NCBI GenBank assembly: GCA_964418575.1
Contig: CAYQMI010000016.1
Span: 1 to 44,359, forward strand
Direction of reading: 5' to 3'
Length of the DNA: 44,359 bases
Origin: Glaciecola sp964418575
GTDB lineage: Bacteria; Pseudomonadota; Gammaproteobacteria; Enterobacterales; Alteromonadaceae
The position numbers and the translations under genes are program-made. Below, piece after piece: positions 25,732 through 33,949 of the stretch; position 1 is the stretch's first letter; each line of letters opens with the position of its first letter. The notes under the pieces are model-generated. The model ran no database searches. It saw only the letters and a program-made list of their open reading frames with translations, and was not told the DNA's origin.

Positions 25732-26098
25732 ACAGATACACATATCGGTTGATACAAAATATATAGGCAAGCAAGAAAAATCCGAAAACCAAGCCGTCCA
25801 TGTATTCAGTTATACCGTTAACATAACCAATCTGAGCGAACAGCCTATGACGCTGCGCAGCAGATATTGGTTAATCACCAACGGTAATGGCGAAAAGGTT
25901 GAGGTAAGTGGTGCGGGCGTTGTGGGCGAGCAACCTACCATTGCACCTAAACAAACTTACCAGTATACAAGCGCCTCAATGTTCAAGACTGAAGTGGGCA
26001 GTATGCAAGGGCATTATGATTTTGAGCAACAAGACCAATCTACGTATCGCGCTCAAATCCCCGTTTTCAGATTAGCCGTTCCTAACGCGATTCATTGA
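25724..26098 (+). CDS. apaG: ApaG protein (Co2+/Mg2+ efflux-associated family)
   Basis: Small fibronectin-III-like β-sandwich protein of unclear biochemical role, nearly always next to rsmA and apaH. I place the start at GTG 25724 (124 aa, E. coli 125). It is preceded by TGAGG with a 6-nt spacer, and it aligns with the known N-terminus; upstream ATGs at 25688, 25706 and 25712 lack a ribosome site. Conserved blocks are RYWLITNGNG, GEGVVG-like GAGVVGEQP, the GxGxMQGHY region (GSMQGHYDF) and C-terminal IPVFRLAVPNAIH. Confidence 0.93.
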   Translation: MTEQIHISVDTKYIGKQEKSENQAVHVFSYTVNITNLSEQPMTLRSRYWLITNGNGEKVEVSGAGVVGEQPTIAPKQTYQYTSASMFKTEVGSMQGHYDFEQQDQSTYRAQIPVFRLAVPNAIH

Positions 26099-26106
26099 TT
26101 GCATCG

Positions 26107-26928
26107 ATGAGAAACTTTATTATTGGTGACGTGCAAGGGTGCTATCAAGCACTAAAATCCATTCTAAAAAAAGCCAATTTTGATTTTAACAAAGATAAGC
26201 TATGGGCCGTTGGCGATTTAGTCGCTAGAGGACCAGATTCATTATCTACCCTTAATTTCTGCCAAGATTTAGGACCGCATTTTGAGTGCGTTTTAGGCAA
26301 TCACGACTTAAACCTGATGGCTATCGCTTATGGATTTAAAAGCCCTAAACCTCAAGACAAGCTCATGCCTTTATTAAAGGATAAGCGCTTCGACAGCACA
26401 ATCGATTGGCTAAAAACTAAGCCTCTGGCAGTAAAACCCGCTAAAAAAACACTGATCACTCACGCAGGTCTCTATCCTACTTGGTCTATCAAAAAAGCAC
26501 TAAAACTGTCAGCAGAAGTTGAAGCCCTTTTACAAAGCGACAAGGCCGCAAGTTTTTTACAAAAAATGTACGGCAATCAACCCGATAAATGGTCTGATAC
26601 GCTAGCGGGCAATGACAGGCACCGCTTCATCGTAAATTCATTTACCCGCATGCGTTATTTAAAAAAAGACCTATCTTTGGAGTTTGACAGTAAATCTCAC
26701 CCTAGTAGCGCTCCAGCTGGCATAGCACCATGGTTTATGTTTGATAACCCAAAGCTGACCGATAGCCATCAGCTGTTCTTCGGCCATTGGGCAGCATTAC
26801 TTGGTCACCTCCCCAAAAAATATGGCTGTAAGGCAAGCATTCACGCTTTAGACAGTGGTTATGTTTGGGGCAACAGCCTTTCTTTACACTGTTTAGAAAC
26901 TGCAAAAACAATTCAATATCACGCTTAA
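26107..26928 (+). CDS. apaH: Symmetrical bis(5'-nucleosyl)-tetraphosphatase ApaH
   Basis: Hydrolyses Ap4A to two ADP and in E. coli also decaps Np4-capped RNA. It belongs to the metallophosphoesterase family, with GDVQGCY at the N-terminus, GDLVARGP, GNHD and later histidines in THAGLYPTW and FFGHWA. The ATG at 26107 (273 aa) starts directly at the conserved sequence, while a TTG at 26095 is possible but adds only four residues. There is no strong Shine-Dalgarno, so translation may be coupled to apaG, which ends 8 bp earlier. In E. coli folA is nearby; here a chemoreceptor follows. Confidence 0.95.
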   Translation: MRNFIIGDVQGCYQALKSILKKANFDFNKDKLWAVGDLVARGPDSLSTLNFCQDLGPHFECVLGNHDLNLMAIAYGFKSPKPQDKLMPLLKDKRFDSTIDWLKTKPLAVKPAKKTLITHAGLYPTWSIKKALKLSAEVEALLQSDKAASFLQKMYGNQPDKWSDTLAGNDRHRFIVNSFTRMRYLKKDLSLEFDSKSHPSSAPAGIAPWFMFDNPKLTDSHQLFFGHWAALLGHLPKKYGCKASIHALDSGYVWGNSLSLHCLETAKTIQYHA

Positions 26929-26951
26929 GTTATGCTTCATTCTTCCGATAT
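26925..26951 (+). promoter_or_regulatory. σ28 (FliA)-type promoter for the chemoreceptor gene
   Basis: TTAAGTTA (26925-26932), an 11-bp spacer, then TCCGATAT (26944-26951) resembles the flagellar σ28 consensus TAAAGTTT-N11-GCCGATAA, with six of eight matches in each box and the exact spacer. It overlaps the apaH stop codon and lies 48 bp before the chemoreceptor ATG. Class 3 control of an MCP gene is what would be expected. Confidence 0.65.
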
Positions 26952-26999
26952 TTATCTACAGACTAAATTTCTAAATAGATAGTTGTATCAGGAGCTAAT

Positions 27000-29024
27000 A
27001 TGAAAATAACGGTAGCAATGCGCGTCATCGGCGGGTTTGCAGTGATCACCTTATTGTTGCTACTACTCGGTTTTTCCTCAATGTCGAGCCTAAGTAAAGT
27101 GGGCAAAGCGTCGGAAGAAGTGAGTACTTTGGCTTTGCCAACGGTAGCTGGTACCTCAAATTTAAAGGTCGCCTTTGTCAATATGGGGCGCTTGGCTTTT
27201 GAAGGCTTTGTTAGTAAGGACAAAGAAACCGTTCTATCTAAACGAACAGAGTTCAACACTAGCAAAGAACGCTTTGACCAAACGCTTCAAAGACTGAGCG
27301 ATGTGGTAAAAAATGACGAGGGCTTACGTGCCTCAGTCAATAATCTCAATGTCATGTATGAATCCTACGTCGAAACATCGAACAACATGTTTGATGCGCA
27401 TTTAGGCTCTATCGATTTAAATAGCCAGATCAAAGATACAATCTCTACTCTGGAAGAAAACGCAGACGATGCCTCTTCATTGTTGCTGGATTTCACAGAT
27501 TTAGATGAAGTAAGTGAGTCTGAGGCATTATCTGATGCGGCTGATATCGCAAACACTGTAGAATCAAATATGTTATCACTGCTAAGTGTTGCCACTGACT
27601 ATAGCAAAACCGAGTCGATGCAGCGGGCTGAAATCAGAAGCAAGGAAGTGACTGTTGTACTAGAGCAAACGCAGTCTCGTTTTGAAGAAATGGTGCAAGC
27701 TGCAGACGGTCAAGACAGCTCAGGTACTATCGAAGAAGTGCAGGATTTAATTGCGCAAATATCTAAATCTTTAAGCTCTGGAACAGGCTTAGTCGTGACC
27801 AAGATGAATGAGCTTGAACAAATTGACGCGGCACAGAACGCTTTATTATCAGCAGATGCAAAAATTACAGAAGCTATCGTGGAGCTAGATTCCTTAAATG
27901 AAATGGCCGATGAAAAAGCAGCTAGCATCAAAGAAACAGTCGCGGGGCGGGTTTCTTCAAGCACCGTAACGATCATTGGGGTAGTAATATTATCCTTCGT
28001 TATCGCTGGTGGTGTTGGCTACGTAACTGTTAACGCGATTACACGCCCATTAGACAGAGTAAATCAGTTGCTGAAAATCGCAGCATCGGGTGACTTAACG
28101 CATAAACTTGACGACTCTTCAAACGACGAGTTTGGTGTACTTGCGAAAAACTGTAATAACCTTATTGGCAGTTTGAAAGAGCTTATTAATGCGATTCATC
28201 AGCGTGCTGATCAACTTGCAGCAGCATCTGGCGAAACGTCCACGATCACGCTACAAACCACAGCCTCTATTGAAGACCAAAAGTCACAAATATCACAGAT
28301 TGCGGCGGCAACGACCGAAATGCATACAACGTCGGAACTTGTTTCAACCAGTGCTCACGACACCTTGGTGGAAATTAAGCATGCAGATGCAGAAGCTGAA
28401 AAAGTGAAGAAGATTTCTGCAGAGAACAAAGACACTATTCAGGTATTGGCAAACGAAGTACAGCAGGCTGCAGAGGTCATCAACAAGCTTCATCAAGACA
28501 GCGCTAGTATCGGCGGTATACTAGATGTAATTCGAGGCGTAGCAGACCAGACTAACCTACTGGCACTCAACGCAGCAATTGAAGCTGCAAGAGCCGGCGA
28601 ACAAGGTAGAGGTTTTGCGGTTGTAGCAGATGAAGTACGTACTCTTGCAAGTCGCACTCAGCAGTCTACACAAGAAATTAATTCCATGATTGAAGTCTTA
28701 CAAGCCGGAGCTGAAAAAGCCGTATCTGTGATGAATCAAGGAAAAGAGCAAACTAATGCGTGTGTAGCGCAAACTGAAAAAGCCGGGCAGGCACTTAACC
28801 TCATCACAGACGCAGTGCATCGCGCCTACGAAGTGAGTACCCGAATTGAGCATGCTGCGAGAGAGCAACACACCGTTTCTGCGCAAATTAGCGAACGCCT
28901 AGAGAATATTGTAGGCATTGCCGAGCATACTACAGTGGGAGCGAAACAAACCGCTGAGTCTAGCTCAGAGGTGGCAAGACTAGCTGAAGAGCTGCAGTCG
29001 TCTATCAGTCAGTTTAGAGTGTAG
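27000..29024 (+). CDS. Methyl-accepting chemotaxis protein
   Basis: Transmembrane chemoreceptor that signals through CheA/CheW to the flagellar motor. In the 674-aa protein, TM1 is about 8-28, then a large all-helical periplasmic domain (about 30-320), TM2 about 322-343, a HAMP domain and a cytoplasmic coiled coil. The tip is highly conserved (DQTNLLALNAAIEAARAGEQ, then GRGFAVVADEVRTLA). The length and helicity of the sensor domain suggest a helical bimodular (HBM) type, which in Pseudomonas McpS binds TCA-cycle acids; this is inference and the ligand is unknown. No C-terminal CheR-tethering pentapeptide is present (it ends SQFRV). A strong AGGAG ribosome site and the σ28-like promoter upstream support independent expression. 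Confidence 0.95.
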   Translation: MKITVAMRVIGGFAVITLLLLLLGFSSMSSLSKVGKASEEVSTLALPTVAGTSNLKVAFVNMGRLAFEGFVSKDKETVLSKRTEFNTSKERFDQTLQRLSDVVKNDEGLRASVNNLNVMYESYVETSNNMFDAHLGSIDLNSQIKDTISTLEENADDASSLLLDFTDLDEVSESEALSDAADIANTVESNMLSLLSVATDYSKTESMQRAEIRSKEVTVVLEQTQSRFEEMVQAADGQDSSGTIEEVQDLIAQISKSLSSGTGLVVTKMNELEQIDAAQNALLSADAKITEAIVELDSLNEMADEKAASIKETVAGRVSSSTVTIIGVVILSFVIAGGVGYVTVNAITRPLDRVNQLLKIAASGDLTHKLDDSSNDEFGVLAKNCNNLIGSLKELINAIHQRADQLAAASGETSTITLQTTASIEDQKSQISQIAAATTEMHTTSELVSTSAHDTLVEIKHADAEAEKVKKISAENKDTIQVLANEVQQAAEVINKLHQDSASIGGILDVIRGVADQTNLLALNAAIEAARAGEQGRGFAVVADEVRTLASRTQQSTQEINSMIEVLQAGAEKAVSVMNQGKEQTNACVAQTEKAGQALNLITDAVHRAYEVSTRIEHAAREQHTVSAQISERLENIVGIAEHTTVGAKQTAESSSEVARLAEELQSSISQFRV

Positions 29025-29040
29025 CGGTAAGCAAAAACAA

Positions 29041-29065
29041 AAAGGGCGCTATTTGCGCCCTTTTT
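29041..29065. terminator. Bidirectional intrinsic terminator, MCP / lysC
   Basis: Perfect 9-bp stem AAAGGGCGC (29041-29049) and GCGCCCTTT (29055-29063), loop TATTT, with a T-run on the right and an A-run on the left. It therefore works in both directions, between the convergent chemoreceptor and lysC genes. Confidence 0.93.
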
Positions 29066-29097
29066 ATTGCTAAAAATTTATAAACTAATAGCAAGCA

Positions 29098-30447
29098 CTA
29101 CTCAAATAAAGATGCATGCAATACTTTTACTACGTCTTCACTGTCGTTTTTATCAACCACAAACGACAAATTATGCACGTTGGCGCCAAAACATATCATT
29201 CTAAGGTTAAAGTCTGCCACCGCAGCAAATATCTTAGATGACACGCCAGCAGCACTGTGCATGTTATTACCCACTACGGTAACCGCATCAAAGTCTCGTT
29301 CCACCTTAACATCACAAATACTGCTTAGCTCTAACAGGGTTTCTTTGTTCATTTTTTCAGAGATACTGTTAGGCGGGTTATCAAGTGTAAAAGATACTGC
29401 AATTTCTGAGGTGGTAATCAAATCAACACTCAAGTCATGCTTGGCAATAATGTCAAACACCGTAGCCAAAAAGCCTTGCGCATACATCATTTTAGGGGTT
29501 TTAACCGTTACTAATACTAAGTCTTTGCGGCGGGTTATCGCTCTAAATGCAGGTTCATGCTCGCAATCACGTACTATCCAAGTGCCACCTTTTTCGGGCT
29601 CTTTGCTAGACCCTACAAACACTTTAATATTTTGGCGTAGCGCGGGCTCCATGGTAGCCGGATGCAGTACTTTTGCGCCAAAAGTGGCCATTTCAGCAGC
29701 CTCTTCAAAACTTAACTCTGGTAGCGGCCGTGCTTTGTCGGTGATCCTCGGATCGGTGGTATACACACCAATCACATCGGTCCATATCTCGCAGGTTTCT
29801 GCGCCTAAACCCTCGGCTAAAAGTGCGGCAGTAAAATCAGAGCCGCCTCGCCCTAGCGTCGTGGTGTTACCTTGCTGATCTGCCCCAACAAAACCTTGGG
29901 TTACCACTATGGATTTTTCTAACTCTGGCTGCAGCAATTGTTTTGAAAGCTGCGCTATAACCTCAATATCGGGTGTCGCTTCTGTGTATCTATCGTCAGT
30001 GCGCAGCACTTTGCGTACGTCAAAATTAATCGCCTCATGACCATGTTCTCGAATCACTGCCGACACCAGCAATGATGACATTCGCTCGCCCATCGACAGT
30101 AAAGAATCTTTCAAGGCATCGGAAAAATTAATTTCTTCGTGGCGTGCATAGCCCTCAAGCTCATCTAAAAGAGCAAAGAGTTTATCCTCAACTTCACTTG
30201 GTTTTTTCAGCTCATTTAAAATGGCGTATTCAATGGTGCGTATATTTTCAATCACTTCACTAATTTGTTCTGAGGTCAGCGCGGTATTAGCTAGTAACAC
30301 CAAATGATTCGTTACTCCCGCCGCTGCACTCACCACCACTAAACGCGTGTTTGGATTATTTACAACGATTTTTGCACAGTTATTAATGGCGGCGTAATTT
30401 GCCACACTTGTGCCACCAAACTTCGCTACGTTAAGTGCGTTTTGCAT
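29098..30447 (-). CDS. lysC: Aspartate kinase, LysC (lysine-sensitive) type
   Basis: Phosphorylates aspartate, the first step toward lysine, diaminopimelate, threonine and methionine. At 449 aa it matches E. coli aspartokinase III along its whole length. It has KFGGTSV at 9-15, RLVVVSA, the catalytic ITQGF-like VVTQGFVGAD and TTTLGRGGSD, AAEMATFGAKVLHPAT, and two ACT regulatory domains at the C-terminus (FDIIAKHDLSVDLITTSE and NLRMICFGANVHNL). It is a stand-alone kinase, not fused to homoserine dehydrogenase. It is 16 bp downstream of the DUF192 gene and probably co-transcribed, so no lysine riboswitch directly precedes it. Lysine feedback is inferred from similarity. Confidence 0.94.
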   Translation of the reverse strand: MQNALNVAKFGGTSVANYAAINNCAKIVVNNPNTRLVVVSAAAGVTNHLVLLANTALTSEQISEVIENIRTIEYAILNELKKPSEVEDKLFALLDELEGYARHEEINFSDALKDSLLSMGERMSSLLVSAVIREHGHEAINFDVRKVLRTDDRYTEATPDIEVIAQLSKQLLQPELEKSIVVTQGFVGADQQGNTTTLGRGGSDFTAALLAEGLGAETCEIWTDVIGVYTTDPRITDKARPLPELSFEEAAEMATFGAKVLHPATMEPALRQNIKVFVGSSKEPEKGGTWIVRDCEHEPAFRAITRRKDLVLVTVKTPKMMYAQGFLATVFDIIAKHDLSVDLITTSEIAVSFTLDNPPNSISEKMNKETLLELSSICDVKVERDFDAVTVVGNNMHSAAGVSSKIFAAVADFNLRMICFGANVHNLSFVVDKNDSEDVVKVLHASLFE

Positions 30448-30463
30448 GATGTCTCCTATCCAA

Positions 30464-30964
30464 TTATTTTATATACGAGGGTAACTTAACGGTATCACCT
30501 ACCGACAAGCCTTTGCTTTCAAACCAGCCTTGATTCATCTCAAGCGCATAGAGCACCGGAACTGAGCTTGGCACTGAAGTAAGGTCATGCGGAGTGAGCT
30601 GCTTTATATCTACAATTTTACCAAAGGCATTGATATAGGCTAAATCTAGAGGAATATAGGTGTTTTTCATCCAAATAGAGGCTATGCGCACGCTATCAAA
30701 TTTAAACAGCATACCGCAGTCTTCGCACATTTCACGGCGATACATCAAACCCAGCGCGCGTGATTGCGGATCATTTGCAAATTCAACGCTAATTTCAGTG
30801 CCGTTTGTAAAGCTTAAAGGGATCTTTTCTTGTTGACTGCTTGGCTGCTGAGCGTCGTTTTCGTCTACTTTAAATGCCCCAGCGCTGCCGTGGAAAGATA
30901 GCATAAGCATCATCGCGATGCTCACAGCAGCGATTTTTCGACTCATATTAGAAAGAACTTGCAT
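30464..30964 (-). CDS. DUF192 family exported protein
   Basis: Small exported β-rich protein of unknown function, 166 aa. A hydrophobic signal segment (about 10-30, ending GSAGA) is followed by the DUF192 domain (about 50-163). The domain contains RALGLMYRREMCEDCGMLF, then MKNTYIPLDLAYI, and ALEMNQGWF near the end. Two cysteines (MCEDCGM) are close together and could form a disulfide or bind metal. An alternative start at 30946 (MSRKIA) shortens the signal. It lies 16 bp upstream of lysC on the same strand; no functional link between the two is known to me. Confidence 0.82.
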   Translation of the reverse strand: MQVLSNMSRKIAAVSIAMMLMLSFHGSAGAFKVDENDAQQPSSQQEKIPLSFTNGTEISVEFANDPQSRALGLMYRREMCEDCGMLFKFDSVRIASIWMKNTYIPLDLAYINAFGKIVDIKQLTPHDLTSVPSSVPVLYALEMNQGWFESKGLSVGDTVKLPSYIK

Positions 30965-31029
30965 AGCGACTCAAATTGGAATCATAAAGTGCACAAAGAG
31001 TAATATTCATGCGGGCAAAGCGCAAACAA

Positions 31030-31055
31030 AAAACCCGCAATTAAGCGGGTTTTTC
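31030..31055. terminator. Intrinsic terminator between acnB and the DUF192-lysC unit
   Basis: CCCGC (31034-31038) and GCGGG (31045-31049) with loop AATTAA, flanked by an A-run on the left and TTTTT on the right; the flanks extend the stem. It lies about 70 bp past the acnB stop and could end acnB transcripts upstream of the DUF192 promoter. Confidence 0.88.
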
Positions 31056-31122
31056 AATCACAAATCAGTATATTCTATGCTGATTTTAATACATGCATGA
31101 AATTAGCATGCACTCACCTTAT

Positions 31123-33735
31123 TTAGGCAACATTTAAGGTTGGAATAATTTTAGCTTTCGCTTCATCTTCCGCTTGCTTAAATGACTCAATACGATCGAA
31201 GTTTAAGTAACGGAATACTTCACCACTCATAGACTCAATCTTGCTCGCATACTCCATGTACTCTTGTGCCGTTGGAATTTTACCGACGATTGCACCAACT
31301 GCCGCCATTTCAGCTGAACATAGATAAACGTTTGCGCCATCACCTAAACGGTTGGGGAAGTTACGAGTAGAGGTAGAAAGTACCGTCGCACCCGCTTCAA
31401 CGCGCGCTTGGTTACCCATACACAATGAACAGCCTGGCATTTCTGTACGTACGCCAGCACGGCCATAAATGTTATAATAACCTTCTTCAACCAACACCGC
31501 TTTATCCATCTTCGTTGGTGGTGACATCCACAAACGAGTAGGCAAGGTGCCGTCAAACTGCTCAAGTAATTTACCCGCAGCACGGAAGTGACCAATATTA
31601 GTCATGCACGAACCAATGAATACTTCGTCTACTTTGTCACCAGCAACTTCTGATAAAGTTTTAGCGTCATCAGGGTCGTTTGGACAGCAAAGAATTGGCT
31701 CTTTGATTTCGTCTAGGTTAATTTCAAGTACTTCAGCGTACTCAGCGTCTTCGTCAGCAGTCATTAAGCTTGGATTTTCTAACCACTGCTCCATTTTCAG
31801 CGCGCGGCGCTCTAGCGTGCGTGGGTCGCCATAGCCTTCGTTAATCATCCAGCGCAGCATCGTGATGTTAGATGTTAAGTATTCAGCAATAGAAGCTTCA
31901 GAAAGCTTAATCGTACAGCCCGCAGCAGAACGCTCTGCAGATGCATCTGATAACTCAAACGCTTGTTCGATAGTTAAATCATCCAAACCTTCAATTTCTA
32001 GAATGCGACCAGAGAAGGCGTTTATTTTACCTTTCTTGGCAACCGTTAACAGGCCAGCTTTAATGCCGTACAAAGGAATAGCATGCACTAAATCACGTAA
32101 AGTAATACCAGGCTGCATCTTACCTTTAAATCTTACCAAGATAGACTCAGGCATATCTAATGGCATAACACCTGTCGCGGCAGCAAACGCTACCAATCCT
32201 GAACCAGCTGGGAAAGAAATCCCCATCGGGAAACGGGTGTGAGAATCACCACCTGTGCCCACAGTATCAGGCAATAGCATACGGTTTAACCAAGAGTGAA
32301 TAATACCGTCGCCAGGGCGCAGCGATACACCGCCACGGTTCATGATGAAATCTGGCAAAGTGTGCTGAGTGTCAATATCTACTGGCTTTGGATAGGCTGC
32401 AGTGTGACAGAAAGACTGCATGGTTAAATCTGCAGTAAATCCTAAACAGGCTAGGTCTTTTAGCTCGTCGCGAGTCATAGGTCCGGTAGTATCTTGTGAA
32501 CCTACGGTGGTCATTTTAGGTTCGCAATAAGTGCCCGGTAAAATACCGTCTACACCACATGCTTTACCTACCATTTTCTGCGCTAAGGTAAAGCCTTTTG
32601 CGGTAGAAGTGGGTTGCTCTGGCTTACGGAATAAATCAGCGCCTTCAAGCCCTAAGGCTTCACGAGCTTTATCTGTTAAACCACGACCAATAATAAGATT
32701 AATACGGCCACCGGCGCGTACTTCATCTAATAATACTTTTGATTTGTAGCTGTACTCGGCAAGTACTTTTCCGCTATCAGCGTTTTTAATCACGCCTTCA
32801 AATGGGTAGACCTCAATTACATCGCCCATTTCCATGTTATCAACGTCGGCCTCAAATACTAAGGCGCCAGCATCTTCCATGGTGTTGAAGAAAATAGGAG
32901 CCACTTTAGAACCGATACAAATACCACCACCGCGTTTATTTGGTACGCCTGGCAAGTCTTCACCAAAGAACCAAAGTACGGAGTTAGTGGCTGATTTTCT
33001 TGAAGAACCCGTACCCACTACATCGCCAACGAAAGCAACAGGATGGCCCTTTGCTTTAATTGCCTCAATTTGCGCTAATGGACCTACTTCGCCATGTGTT
33101 TCTGGCTCTAAACCGTCGCGCGTCATTTTGTACATTGCTTTAGCATGCAGTGGAATGTCTGGACGAGACCATGCATCGGGAGCTGGAGACAAATCGTCGG
33201 TGTTTGTTTCACCGGTAACTTTAAACACGCTGCAGGTAATTTTTTCAGGCATGTCGTCGCGAGCAGTAAACCACTCTCCGTCGGCCCATGACTGCATAAC
33301 TTCTGTCGCGTACTTATTGCCCGCTTTGTGAAGCTCATCTACGTCGTGGAAAGAATCAAACATTAATATTGTGTGTTTAAGCTCTTCGGCAGCAAGCTCG
33401 GCTAACTTATCGTCTTCTAACAAAGCAATAAGTGTTTCAATGTTGTAGCCGCCATGCATGTTACCTAGTAACTGAACGGCTGCATCTGGAGAGATTAAAT
33501 CACAGTTTTCTTCGCCCTTTGCTAGCGCGCTTAAAAAACCAGCTTTTACATAAGCGGCTTCATCTACGCCAGGAGGAACGCGCTCAGAAATGAGTTCGAG
33601 TAAGAATTCTTCTTCACCTGCAGGTGGGTTTTTTAATAATTCAACCAAGCCAGCAACTTGCTCTGGGTTCAGTGGTTTAGGGGGAATGCCCTCGGCGGCG
33701 CGTTCAGCGACATGCTTACGATATTCTTCTAACAC
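31123..33735 (-). CDS. acnB: Aconitate hydratase B (AcnB)
   Basis: Main TCA-cycle aconitase: interconverts citrate and isocitrate through a [4Fe-4S] cluster, and in E. coli also binds RNA when iron-starved; it often acts on 2-methyl-cis-aconitate too. The 870-aa length is typical. It has the N-terminal HEAT-like domain (LEEYRKHVAERAAEG), a swivelling domain 4, and the catalytic domains with cluster cysteines in GSCMTNIGHF and PGCSLCMGN, plus GTGGDSHTRFPMG. The start is GTG 33735, preceded by AGAGGA with a 7-nt spacer. A TATAAT box lies about 65 bp upstream. Confidence 0.98.
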   Translation of the reverse strand: MLEEYRKHVAERAAEGIPPKPLNPEQVAGLVELLKNPPAGEEEFLLELISERVPPGVDEAAYVKAGFLSALAKGEENCDLISPDAAVQLLGNMHGGYNIETLIALLEDDKLAELAAEELKHTILMFDSFHDVDELHKAGNKYATEVMQSWADGEWFTARDDMPEKITCSVFKVTGETNTDDLSPAPDAWSRPDIPLHAKAMYKMTRDGLEPETHGEVGPLAQIEAIKAKGHPVAFVGDVVGTGSSRKSATNSVLWFFGEDLPGVPNKRGGGICIGSKVAPIFFNTMEDAGALVFEADVDNMEMGDVIEVYPFEGVIKNADSGKVLAEYSYKSKVLLDEVRAGGRINLIIGRGLTDKAREALGLEGADLFRKPEQPTSTAKGFTLAQKMVGKACGVDGILPGTYCEPKMTTVGSQDTTGPMTRDELKDLACLGFTADLTMQSFCHTAAYPKPVDIDTQHTLPDFIMNRGGVSLRPGDGIIHSWLNRMLLPDTVGTGGDSHTRFPMGISFPAGSGLVAFAAATGVMPLDMPESILVRFKGKMQPGITLRDLVHAIPLYGIKAGLLTVAKKGKINAFSGRILEIEGLDDLTIEQAFELSDASAERSAAGCTIKLSEASIAEYLTSNITMLRWMINEGYGDPRTLERRALKMEQWLENPSLMTADEDAEYAEVLEINLDEIKEPILCCPNDPDDAKTLSEVAGDKVDEVFIGSCMTNIGHFRAAGKLLEQFDGTLPTRLWMSPPTKMDKAVLVEEGYYNIYGRAGVRTEMPGCSLCMGNQARVEAGATVLSTSTRNFPNRLGDGANVYLCSAEMAAVGAIVGKIPTAQEYMEYASKIESMSGEVFRYLNFDRIESFKQAEDEAKAKIIPTLNVA

Positions 33736-33798
33736 GATAACGTCCTCTACGATAAAATTAAGCCTGAAATGGCTTGGCGTTGACTTGAACAGGCGTGG

Positions 33799-33827
33799 AT
33801 TATACCTTCATGCAGGCCAAAAATGAA
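33799..33827 (-). promoter_or_regulatory. Probable σ70 promoter of acnB
   Basis: On the minus strand there is a perfect TATAAT (33799-33804), with TTCATT (33822-33827) 17 bp upstream. The -35 matches consensus in only three of six positions. The distance to the GTG start leaves a leader of roughly 55 nt. Confidence 0.5.
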
Positions 33828-33888
33828 TGGCGTTGAATGAAAACCCGATTATAGCCAATATTCATAATACTAATTGAAAACGATTTGT

Positions 33889-33911
33889 TAATGTATTTCA
33901 TCAATACATTA
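33889..33911. repeat. AT-rich inverted repeat downstream of the sugar dehydrogenase
   Basis: Perfect 8-bp arms TAATGTAT (33889-33896) and ATACATTA (33904-33911) around a 7-nt loop. It sits between the 3' end of the sugar dehydrogenase gene and the acnB promoter, about 60 bp upstream of the -35. It could be an operator or a weak transcript end. Confidence 0.4.
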
Positions 33912-33949
33912 GTCTTAAGCGCTCTAAAAGTTATGTTTCAGAGCACTTA

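Noticed and set aside
29180..29878. 232-aa plus-strand ORF antisense to lysC
   Set aside because: It is a shadow of a clear aspartokinase frame; its Ser/Ala/Thr-rich composition is typical of an antisense frame.
30448..30463. Possible lysine riboswitch upstream of lysC
   Set aside because: Only 16 bp separate lysC from the upstream DUF192 gene, far too short for an L box.
32834..33331. 165-aa plus-strand ORF antisense to acnB
   Set aside because: It is a shadow of the strongly conserved AcnB frame and has no start signal.
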